Positions 15,458 to 22,393 of a stretch of 22,393 bases of DNA are shown here, piece by piece. The stretch spans positions 1 to 22,393 of the forward strand of contig JAZUCI010000087.1 in NCBI GenBank assembly GCA_045639045.1, written 5' to 3'. Below the pieces are notes generated by a model. It had not been told where the DNA came from and searched no databases. It saw only the letters and a list, made by a program, of their open reading frames with translations. The translations under genes were made by a program, and so were the position numbers. This DNA is from SIG402 sp045639045. Lineage in GTDB: Bacteria; Bacillota; Clostridia; Christensenellales; Borkfalkiaceae. Within the stretch, counting starts at the first letter, position 1; the number at the start of each line of letters is the position of its first letter.

Positions 15458-18046
15458 TTAGCGCTTATTTGTTTTGGTTTTAATATTTCTGCGCTGTTCT
15501 ACGTCCGAAAGGTAATTTCGCGCTTTTTCCACCGCGGCAATTAAGCCTGCAAGCAAGGGGAAATCCAAGGTAACCAAAGTGGTTAAAAGGAGTAGGTTCG
15601 TCCAGTTATCCGCGTAAATCATATCCGTTAAACTGCCAAGTTCCAAAATGCTGTGGATGAAAGGCACGTCGATAAACAGCACGAATAAAATGATGGACGT
15701 AACTAAACCGAACACGATGGCGCGGAAGGTGTTAAAGGGCCTACAAATTTGGCAAAGAACCACCCAACCGCCAAGGGAAAGGGCGATGGCGCCCAGCGTT
15801 TCGTACTGCGTATCCGTAATGGGGATTTGCGTGTAGGTGTTTACAAGATAGAACACTAACACGTTAAAGAACATAACTAGCCCCCCTGGGATAGCGCGCC
15901 CCATAACGTAACCGATAAACTTGCCTTGCACCCTGTTTTTATTCGTTTGCATGGCAAGGCAAATGGAAGAAATCCCGATGATTACCGATTCTAATAGTAG
16001 CATTTGGGAGGTAGTAAAGGGGTATTCTTGTTGCGCGAAAATCATAAATAGCGCAAAGGTCAGGGTAAAGATGGTTTTCATTAAATACAGCGCGGAAGAA
16101 CGCTGAATATTGTTAATTACCCTGCGGCCTTCCACAACCACCTTGGGCATGGAAGAAAAGTTGTTGTCGAGTAGAATAATGTGCGCAACGTTTCTTGCCG
16201 CGTCGCTACCCGAAGCAACGGAAACCGAGCAATCCGCTTCCTTCATGGCAAGGATATCGTTTACGCCGTCCCCCGTCATGGCAACGGTTTTACCCGCGCG
16301 TTTCATTGCCTTAACCAAAATGGCTTTTTGTTCGGGGGAAACGCGCCCAAACACGGTGTATTGCAAAGCAACCGCTTCTACCTCTCTATCCGAAAGGTTT
16401 TCTAAGCTAATATAGCGGTCTGCGCCCGCAATGCCAACGCGGCGGGCTACTTCGCTTACGGTTACGGGGTTATCACCCGAAATTACCTTTACCGCTACGT
16501 CGTTTTCACGGAACCATTTAACGGTAGTGATTGCTTCTTCGCGGATGTTATCCGCAAGGGAAATCAGCGCCAAGGGTTTGATGCTGCCGGGGAGTTTTTC
16601 CCCCGAAATACTACCGGGTGCGTGCGCAACGGCAAGTACGCGCATCCCACGCGCGGCGTAGCTGTTAATCAGCTTGCTTACCTTATCCGTAATTTGGGGA
16701 AGAACGAATTCGGGCGCACCCATAATAAAGGTGCCGGCATCTTGGAAGGTCGCCGCCGAAAGCTTTCTTTTTGAAGAGAAGGGGAGCACCGCAACCGCTT
16801 TTAAGGTGTGGCTATGGCCAAAGTGGTTGTATAGCGCGTGCGCGGTTTGGTTGTTATCGTTGGTGGCGGCAAGCAAACTTCCCACCACTTCGTTTAAGGT
16901 GTAATCGCTTTTTTGCGAAAGCATTACGCAATCCGCAACCTTCATGCGCCCGTCCGTAATCGTGCCCGTCTTATCCAAGCAGAGTACGTCTACGCGGGCA
17001 AGCATTTCCAAGGAATACATATCCTTTACGGAAGTATGGTTCTTGGCTAAACGGATAACCCCCGCGCCAAGCGCAAACGAGGTAAGCAGGAACATCCCCG
17101 CGGGGATCATTCCAATAATTACCGTTGCGGTTTTGGGAACCACCAGCTGGAACAGGCGGAAGCCCGAAGCGTACGAAAACGCTTTGGCGTTGGTAAGCGC
17201 AATAGCAACCGCAATGGGGATAATTAAGGCGCCTACCACCGTGGTAATCAGTTTCATGGAGCCAAGAAGGTCGCTTTTGGGCTTTTCGTACTTTTTGGCT
17301 TTTGCGGTTAAGGTTTCAATGTAGTTATCCTTACCCACGCGATCCGCGCGCGCCTTGCAACTGCCGCTGGATATGAAAGATCCCGCGTAAAGTACGTCCC
17401 CCACTTGCTTTTTCACGGGTACGGATTCCCCCGTAAGCAGGGATTCGTTTACTTCAATGTTGCCTTCCGCAACGATACAGTCGGTGGGGATTTGCTTACC
17501 TATGGATAGCGAAACGATGTCATCCAAAACGATATCCTGTAAGGGGATTTCCAGTAAAATTCCTTCCCTTAACACGGTTGCCGTGGGGGAGGTCATTAGG
17601 GAAAGACGGTCTACCGTTCTCTTTGCTAAAATTTCTTGCACCACCGCAAACAAAATGTTGGCGATAATTACCGCGATAAACAGTAGGTTGTTCCACGCGC
17701 CCGCCAAAGCAAGGGCGAAGGCAACCACGAAGCACAAGATGTTAAAAAAGGTACAAACGTTGCCAACGATAATGCTGAAATACGATTTGGTGTATTTTAC
17801 GTTGGTGGCGTTTACCGCCCCTTGCGCTTTGCGCTGATCCACCTGTTCGGCGGAAAGCCCTTTTTCAAGGTCGGGGGAAAAGCGTTCCAGCGTGGGTAAT
17901 TGGGTGGGTAAGTTACGCGGGGCGCGTTTGCGCTTTAAGGGTTTTTCTTCGTGTAAAGTTACTTCCGAAAGCCCCGAAAGGGAAATTTGTTCCCCGCGCG
18001 ATTCTTCCCCTTCTTGTCGTGGGGATGTGATGCGTTCTTCACTCAC
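15458..18046 (-). CDS. Cation-transporting P-type ATPase, substrate unassigned
   Basis: The 862-residue membrane pump has all P-type ATPase signatures: TGES (205-208) in the actuator domain, the phosphorylated Asp358 in CLDKTGTITDG, KRKLSA in the nucleotide domain, ISGDNPVTVSEVARRVGI, and the hinge MTGDGVNDILAMKEADCSV (590-608). About ten membrane segments are visible in a P2-like order. The first 55 residues are charged and lack metal-binding CXXC motifs. In M4 the usual PEGL is replaced by IPAGM (314-318), so the Glu that binds calcium in P2A pumps is absent and the ion cannot be inferred. The start is GTG 18046. leuS is 36 bp upstream and the XRE regulator 5 bp downstream, all one probable operon. 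Confidence 0.87.
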   Translation of the reverse strand: MSEERITSPRQEGEESRGEQISLSGLSEVTLHEEKPLKRKRAPRNLPTQLPTLERFSPDLEKGLSAEQVDQRKAQGAVNATNVKYTKSYFSIIVGNVCTFFNILCFVVAFALALAGAWNNLLFIAVIIANILFAVVQEILAKRTVDRLSLMTSPTATVLREGILLEIPLQDIVLDDIVSLSIGKQIPTDCIVAEGNIEVNESLLTGESVPVKKQVGDVLYAGSFISSGSCKARADRVGKDNYIETLTAKAKKYEKPKSDLLGSMKLITTVVGALIIPIAVAIALTNAKAFSYASGFRLFQLVVPKTATVIIGMIPAGMFLLTSFALGAGVIRLAKNHTSVKDMYSLEMLARVDVLCLDKTGTITDGRMKVADCVMLSQKSDYTLNEVVGSLLAATNDNNQTAHALYNHFGHSHTLKAVAVLPFSSKRKLSAATFQDAGTFIMGAPEFVLPQITDKVSKLINSYAARGMRVLAVAHAPGSISGEKLPGSIKPLALISLADNIREEAITTVKWFRENDVAVKVISGDNPVTVSEVARRVGIAGADRYISLENLSDREVEAVALQYTVFGRVSPEQKAILVKAMKRAGKTVAMTGDGVNDILAMKEADCSVSVASGSDAARNVAHIILLDNNFSSMPKVVVEGRRVINNIQRSSALYLMKTIFTLTFALFMIFAQQEYPFTTSQMLLLESVIIGISSICLAMQTNKNRVQGKFIGYVMGRAIPGGLVMFFNVLVFYLVNTYTQIPITDTQYETLGAIALSLGGWVVLCQICRPFNTFRAIVFGLVTSIILFVLFIDVPFIHSILELGSLTDMIYADNWTNLLLLTTLVTLDFPLLAGLIAAVEKARNYLSDVEQRRNIKTKTNKR

Positions 18047-18054
18047 AAAGGGTT

Positions 18055-18060
18055 CTCCTT
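18055..18060 (-). promoter_or_regulatory. Ribosome binding site that fixes the GTG start of the ATPase
   Basis: On the minus strand AAGGAG lies 8 bases before GTG 18046. No ATG in frame has a comparable site, so the rare GTG start is well supported. Confidence 0.75.
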
Positions 18061-18082
18061 TTCCGTGATAGGATGTTGTTCG

Positions 18083-20506
18083 TTATGCAATTACGTTTAC
18101 TAATCTGCCCTTAATTACGATGACCTTTTTGGGGGTTTTGCCTTCCAGCATAGCCACCGCGCGTTCGTCCGCAAGCACCGTTTCGCGAATTTCTTCTTCG
18201 GTAGCGCCGCCGGGAAGGGTAATTTTGAAACGCATTTTGCTGTTCATTTGCACCGCGTATTCGGTTTCGTCCTTCACAAGCGCGGCTTCGTTAAAGGCGG
18301 GGAAGTCAAAGGTGAATACGGATTTTTTGTTGCCCGCTTTTTCCCATAATTCTTCGGTAAAGTGGGGCGCGTAGGGGGCAAGTAACAGCAGTAAATCGGT
18401 AACGCAATCCTTATAGAAGGTTACGTTTTTCACTTCTTCTTGATCGTAAGCGTACAGCGCGTTTACGTATTCCATAATACGCGCAACCGCGGTGTTAAAG
18501 GAGAAATCGTTCGTATCGCGGTCTACCATCTTGATGGCGTAGTTACGCGCGTAGTCCAATTTCTTTTCGGCTTTTCCCATTTCACCGCCTTTTTCCTTGG
18601 GAAGGGCGGTAACCTTTTCGGCAATGCGTTCCACGCGTTCCAAGAAGCGGGAAACGGATAAAATACCTTGGTCGTTCCAAGGCCCGCCTTCACGGTAAGC
18701 AAAGCCGAACATTAAGTATAAACGGAAGATATCCGAACCGTACTGTTCAATGTAGGTATCGGGGGAAATAACGTTGCCGTGCGATTTACTCATACGGTTG
18801 CCGTCCGGCCCTAAAATAATCCCTTGGTGTACCAGCTTTTTGAAGGGTTCGTCAAATTTCAAGTAACCCATATCGCGCAATGCCTTGGTAAAGAAACGCG
18901 CGTAAAGTAGGTGCATACAAGCGTGTTCCGCGCCCCCAACGTAGGTATCAACGGGCAATACTTCGTTGATGATATCGGGGTCGAAGGGCATTTTCGCGTT
19001 GTGGGGATCTGCGTAGCGAAGGAAGTACCAGGAAGAACATACGAAGGTATCCAAGGTATCGGGATCGCGCTTTGCATCCCCACCGCACTTGGGACATTTG
19101 CAGTTCATAAATTCTTCGCTCTTAGCTAAGGGGGACTTGCCGTCGGGCTTAAATTCTACGTCGTAGGGTAAGCGAACGGGTAAATCCTTTTCGGGTACTA
19201 ACACTTCACCGCAAGTGGGGCAATGAATTACGGGGATAGGCGCGCCCCAATAGCGTTGGCGGGAAACCAACCAGTCGCGCAAACGGTAATTTACGCGGTA
19301 TTCCCCTTTGCCCATGGTGGAAAGCTTTTTCAAAATTTCGCGTCTGCCTTCTTCACAGGTCAAGCCGTCAAAGGTGTCGCTGCCAACCAAGGTGCCGTCC
19401 TCCACGTAAGGCAGTTCGCTTTCGCCCTTGCCTTGGATAACGCGGGTGATGGGAAGGCCGTACTTATTAGCGAACACAAAGTCGCGTTCGTCGTGCGCGG
19501 GAACGCCCATAACCGCGCCCGTGCCGTAAGAAGCAAGTACGTAGTCCGCAATATATACGGGAACTTTTTTGCCGTTAATGGGGTTAATTACGTAAGCGCC
19601 CGTAAATACCCCCGTTTTTTCGCGGGTGGAGGAAAGGCGGTCAATTTCGGTTGCCTTTGCCGCTTCCGCGCGGTATGCTTCTACTTCCGCCTTTTGGCTT
19701 TCGGTGGTTAAGGTATCAACCAGGGGATGTTCGGGCGCAAGAACCACGTAGGATACGCCGAATAAGGTATCCGCACGGGTGGTGAATACGCGGAATTTTT
19801 CCCCGCTTTCGGTTGCGAATTCCACTTCGCCACCCACCGATTTGCCAATCCAGTTGCGTTGCATAGCCACCGTTTTTTCGGGCCAATCGATTTTGTCAAG
19901 GTCGGTTAAAAGTTCTTCCGCGTACTTGGTAATACGGAAGAACCATTGCGTTAAGTTTTTACGCGTTACTTCGTTATCACAGCGTTCGCACTTGCCTTGA
20001 ATAACCTGTTCGTTTGCTAAAACCGTGTTGCAGCAAGAACACCAGTTTACGGGCGCTTCCTTTCTGTAAGCCAAGCCGTTTTCGTACAGCTTAACGAACA
20101 TCCATTGCGTCCACTTATAGTATTCTTCTTCGCACGTTTTAATTTCTGCCGACCAATCGAACATACCGCCCATGGCCTTTAACTGTTGTTCCATGGTGGC
20201 AATGTTCTTTTCGGTGCTGTCCTTGGGGTGAATCCCCGTTTTGATTGCAAAGTTTTCGGCGGGCAAACCGAACGCGTCAAACCCCATGGGTTGGAACACG
20301 TTGTAACCCTTCATTTTCTTGTAGCGCGCAAAGGTATCCGTGGGGCCGTAGTTGTACCAATGCCCAACGTGCAATTTCGCGCCCGAGGGGTAGGAGAACA
20401 TTTCTAATACGTAGTGCTTTTTATCCCCCGATTTGCGGTTGAATTGCGCAAGCTTATCCTTTTCCCAACGCGCTTGCCATTTTGCTTCAATCTCTTTCAT
20501 ATCCAT
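18083..20506 (-). CDS. leuS: Leucyl-tRNA synthetase
   Basis: This class I synthetase charges tRNA-Leu. It has 807 residues, matching the short Bacillus-type enzyme. The HIGH motif is HVGH (46-49) and the KMSKS motif is RMSKS (571-575). A zinc-binding segment holds Cys156, Cys158/159, Cys173 and Cys176. The CP1 editing domain is present, with GTGAVMGVPAHDERD ending at Asp342, the position equivalent to the editing Asp of E. coli LeuRS. A second Cys cluster (CPTCGE and CKCPKCGG) lies before the DTFVCSSWY segment. The start is ATG 20506, 11 bases after AGGGAGG on the minus strand; the frame runs ten codons further but covers the ribosome site. It is the first gene of the operon with the P-type ATPase. 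Confidence 0.96.
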   Translation of the reverse strand: MDMKEIEAKWQARWEKDKLAQFNRKSGDKKHYVLEMFSYPSGAKLHVGHWYNYGPTDTFARYKKMKGYNVFQPMGFDAFGLPAENFAIKTGIHPKDSTEKNIATMEQQLKAMGGMFDWSAEIKTCEEEYYKWTQWMFVKLYENGLAYRKEAPVNWCSCCNTVLANEQVIQGKCERCDNEVTRKNLTQWFFRITKYAEELLTDLDKIDWPEKTVAMQRNWIGKSVGGEVEFATESGEKFRVFTTRADTLFGVSYVVLAPEHPLVDTLTTESQKAEVEAYRAEAAKATEIDRLSSTREKTGVFTGAYVINPINGKKVPVYIADYVLASYGTGAVMGVPAHDERDFVFANKYGLPITRVIQGKGESELPYVEDGTLVGSDTFDGLTCEEGRREILKKLSTMGKGEYRVNYRLRDWLVSRQRYWGAPIPVIHCPTCGEVLVPEKDLPVRLPYDVEFKPDGKSPLAKSEEFMNCKCPKCGGDAKRDPDTLDTFVCSSWYFLRYADPHNAKMPFDPDIINEVLPVDTYVGGAEHACMHLLYARFFTKALRDMGYLKFDEPFKKLVHQGIILGPDGNRMSKSHGNVISPDTYIEQYGSDIFRLYLMFGFAYREGGPWNDQGILSVSRFLERVERIAEKVTALPKEKGGEMGKAEKKLDYARNYAIKMVDRDTNDFSFNTAVARIMEYVNALYAYDQEEVKNVTFYKDCVTDLLLLLAPYAPHFTEELWEKAGNKKSVFTFDFPAFNEAALVKDETEYAVQMNSKMRFKITLPGGATEEEIRETVLADERAVAMLEGKTPKKVIVIKGRLVNVIA

Positions 20507-20568
20507 AAGAAGTAAAACCTCCCTAAATTTAGCCAAATTACCCTTTATAAAAAATCATAGGGAAATAC

Positions 20569-20597
20569 ATTATACCCCTTTTACGCGCGATAGTCAA
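20569..20597 (-). promoter_or_regulatory. Promoter of the leuS operon
   Basis: On the minus strand TTGACT (20597-20592) and a perfect TATAAT (20574-20569) are 17 bp apart. Transcription would start near 20562, leaving a leader of only about 55 nt. That is too short for a T-box, which many leuS genes of Bacillota carry. Confidence 0.8.
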
Positions 20598-20662
20598 GTA
20601 AAAGCACGCGTACGCGGGAAAATTTTGCGTGCGCGCGTAACGGGTGGAAAATTGTGCGCGTA
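20581..20662. repeat. Nested inverted and direct repeats between divergent promoters
   Basis: TTACGCGC (20581-20588) is mirrored by GCGCGTAA (20633-20640). Inside it GCACGC (20604-20609) is mirrored by GCGTGC (20627-20632), and CGCGTACGCG (20607-20616) is itself a perfect palindrome. A partial direct repeat beginning GGAAAATT occurs at 20617 and 20646, both ending in GCGCGTA. The hexamer CGCGTA or its complement occurs five times in 82 bp. The block fills the space between the leuS -35 and the lipoprotein gene -35, so it may be a shared regulatory region. Confidence 0.5.
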
Positions 20663-20667
20663 TCCGC

Positions 20668-20697
20668 TTGCTTTTTGGGGGGAAAATGTAGTATACT
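20668..20697 (+). promoter_or_regulatory. Promoter of the right-edge lipoprotein gene
   Basis: TTGCTT (20668-20673) and TATACT (20692-20697) are 18 bp apart. Transcription would start near 20704, with a leader of about 47 nt ending in an AAAAGGAG ribosome site. Confidence 0.65.
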
Positions 20698-20750
20698 TTT
20701 GGAAAAGAAGCAGATTGCGGCGGAATTCCCCGCAAAAGGAGATCAAAGAT

Positions 20751-22393
20751 ATGAATTTGATAAAAAAAGCGATTGTTTTATGCTGTTGTGTGATTTTCGC
20801 ATGCTCTTTGGTTGCTTGCGGCGGCGGGGGAAAACCCCCGAAGGGCGGAACGAAGACATTGGATCACGCCAAGGAAATTTCCAACGAAGTAGATAAGGTG
20901 CTTACCGCAACCGAAATTCAAGGGAGCGCGAAAAAGGAAGCCGATAAAAACATCACCGTGGGTAAGGACGGGGGAATTTCCCTTGCCTCCTCTTTCATCG
21001 GCGCGCAACAGGACGTAACCAATCCCCAAGATAACGAAGAATATCTGGATTATTTGGAAAGCGGGCGTTTGATTATGGATATGACCTACACCCAAATTCA
21101 TAACGGGGACGGCTTCGTAGAAGCCGTGAAGGGCGTAAAGCAGGATATTATTGATAGCGTTACGCAGTTAAATACCTGGATTACCGAAACCCCCAACCCC
21201 AACTTAACCCGTTGCCGTTTGAATTACGACGCGTTAAACGACGTGGTAATTTTAGAAGCCGTTCGCTACGTATATTTGGATTTTTACGGCGGATACGATA
21301 TGGATTATTACCGCATCCGCGCGGCAAGAAGGGCGGATGGCGGCGCGTTGATTGAAGCCACCTTAACCGAAACCCTTTGCGGGGAATTAAACTATCGCAG
21401 CAACTTGCGCTTTTTTGAAGGGGAGGAATGGTTCTATACCACCGAAGTGCCCGATTCGGAAACCAATATCATTAGAAAAAACGTAATTTACGCGGACTTA
21501 AAAACGGGGGATTTGACCAGCTACACCAAGGATACGGTTGCGCTGATTCGCCGTGGGGAAGTAAACCCCTATCTCGTTCGCAACGCTTCGAATGAAGGGT
21601 ACTACACGATTTACGCGGATAACGCGAAGGGCGAACGCGTAGGCGAAGGGGACGTTTATATCCTATCCAGCGGGACTTACGCAAGTATTCGCATAGACGC
21701 GTACGAAATGCAAGGCTATCAAGCGATTTTGAAAGGGGATAACGGCTACCGCGTGGTACTTGCGGACGGTAGAAACGTAACCGAGGACGCGCAAACGGGG
21801 GAAGCGGAAGGGCTTTCGTTTACCTATAAAACGTACACCGCGTATTGCCCCTTCGTTAACGTTTCCTTCCTTTTAGGCGGGGAGAAAACCTTATCCGAAA
21901 ACCTTGCAATCGCCCTAAACGCACTTGGATTAACCTTAAAGGACGAAAGCGTGCTAAAAACCTACGCTTGTTACGACGATATGGAAGCGTTCCAACGCTC
22001 CTTCACCGCGTTCGGCGCGGACGGTACGGTGGTAATGAACGAACAAAAATTGGAAGCGTTATTCCAAGATATCGCGTTCCCTTCCCCCACCTTTGCGGAA
22101 ATGGAAGAAATGGCTAAGGACGAGAATTTCGTGCGCTATTCCGAACAAAAGGTGGATGAAGAATATCACGCCATTTACGCCACCGAAATTACGGGCACCC
22201 CCACCTTTAACGGGGAAGCGGGCAGTTTTGATTTATCCGCGCTTTCCGTAACCGCGCAAGATAACGTTTTAATGGAAAAGGGTGCAACTTACGCGCTTTG
22301 CGTTGCGTTGTGCGACGAATTTTCCTCCCTTCCCCTTGCCGAAGCCACCACCGTTTGGAATAAGGGCGTGCTTTCGATTTCGGGGCTTACTTC
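20751..22393 (+). CDS. Large lipoprotein of unknown function (partial, 3' end beyond window)
   Basis: The frame is open for 547 codons from ATG 20751 to the window end. The start follows AAAAGGAG. The signal peptide MNLIKKAIVLCCCVIFACS ends in the lipobox LVAC, so Cys23 should be lipidated, followed by a Gly/Pro/Lys-rich tether (GGGGKPPKGG) that places the protein on the cell surface. The rest is acidic and tyrosine-rich with mixed helix and strand character. It has no repeat, protease, binding or enzymatic motif I recognise, and no membrane segment after the signal. Stretches such as DMDYYRIRAARRADG and ADGRNVTEDAQTGEAEG look beta-rich. A strong GC hairpin lies in the codons just after the lipobox. 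It is transcribed away from leuS. The function is unknown. Confidence 0.82.
   Translation, partial: MNLIKKAIVLCCCVIFACSLVACGGGGKPPKGGTKTLDHAKEISNEVDKVLTATEIQGSAKKEADKNITVGKDGGISLASSFIGAQQDVTNPQDNEEYLDYLESGRLIMDMTYTQIHNGDGFVEAVKGVKQDIIDSVTQLNTWITETPNPNLTRCRLNYDALNDVVILEAVRYVYLDFYGGYDMDYYRIRAARRADGGALIEATLTETLCGELNYRSNLRFFEGEEWFYTTEVPDSETNIIRKNVIYADLKTGDLTSYTKDTVALIRRGEVNPYLVRNASNEGYYTIYADNAKGERVGEGDVYILSSGTYASIRIDAYEMQGYQAILKGDNGYRVVLADGRNVTEDAQTGEAEGLSFTYKTYTAYCPFVNVSFLLGGEKTLSENLAIALNALGLTLKDESVLKTYACYDDMEAFQRSFTAFGADGTVVMNEQKLEALFQDIAFPSPTFAEMEEMAKDENFVRYSEQKVDEEYHAIYATEITGTPTFNGEAGSFDLSALSVTAQDNVLMEKGATYALCVALCDEFSSLPLAEATTVWNKGVLSISGLT
20825..20840 (+). other. Strong hairpin in codons just after the lipobox
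   Basis: CGGGGG-AAAA-CCCCCG is a perfect 6-bp GC stem with a four-base loop, in the early coding part of the lipoprotein gene, six bases after the lipidated Cys codon. It could slow ribosomes as the signal peptide emerges, but it may simply follow from Gly-Gly-Lys-Pro-Pro codons. Confidence 0.4.

Noticed and set aside
20507..20562. T-box riboswitch upstream of leuS
   Set aside because: Expected by analogy with other Bacillota, but the leader from the near-consensus promoter is about 55 nt. I find no T-box sequence, specifier loop or antiterminator.

Overview
The window looks like a stretch of a Bacillota (Clostridia-type) chromosome carrying mostly housekeeping genes. The evidence is a DnaD-family replication protein next to a DnaI/DnaC-like helicase loader (a Gram-positive arrangement), DegV, PepF, a CotH-domain lipoprotein, strong AAGGAG-type ribosome binding sites, SigA-like promoters with 17-bp spacers, and a tsaC / low-molecular-weight phosphatase / rpiB order that resembles the ywlC-ywlE-ywlF segment of Bacillus subtilis. 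Nearly all genes stop with TAA. G+C looks moderate by eye and was not computed. The species cannot be named from this alone. I see no rRNA or tRNA gene, insertion sequence, CRISPR array, phage gene or integrase.

Layout. Positions 1-440 hold the tail of an unseen gene and a half-size TauE/SafE-type membrane permease. A near-consensus promoter and a perfect palindrome then lead into a 710-residue CotH-domain surface lipoprotein (588-2720), closed by a terminator that also serves the converging minus-strand pair. That pair (5161 down to 2802) encodes a DnaD-domain protein with several repeated DnaD C-terminal modules and the DnaI-like loader. From a divergent 379-bp intergenic region a long plus-strand run follows (5541-15171): alpha/beta-hydrolase-like protein, signal peptidase I, DegV, two unrecognised membrane proteins, oligoendopeptidase F, replicative helicase DnaB, TsaC/Sua5, a YwlE-like phosphatase and RpiB. 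The last three overlap end to end, and a strong two-way terminator closes the run at 15187-15220. Converging on it is a minus-strand operon, leuS - P-type ATPase - small XRE-type regulator (20506 down to 15219). Divergent from leuS is a large lipoprotein of unknown function that runs off the window end.

How it fits together. DnaD-like protein, DnaI-like loader and DnaB helicase are the parts that load the replicative helicase, although DnaB sits in a different transcription unit. TsaC (tRNA t6A) and LeuRS serve translation, signal peptidase I serves export, and PepF cleaves peptides. The two lipoproteins at the edges are surface-exposed and poorly characterised.

I do not see a convincing new multi-gene system. 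The items most worth a second look are the promoter-palindrome-CotH lipoprotein unit, the repeat-filled divergent promoter region at 20581-20662, the P-type ATPase whose M4 motif lacks the usual Glu, the hydrolase-like protein with no His where the catalytic one is expected, and the unknown lipoprotein at the right edge.
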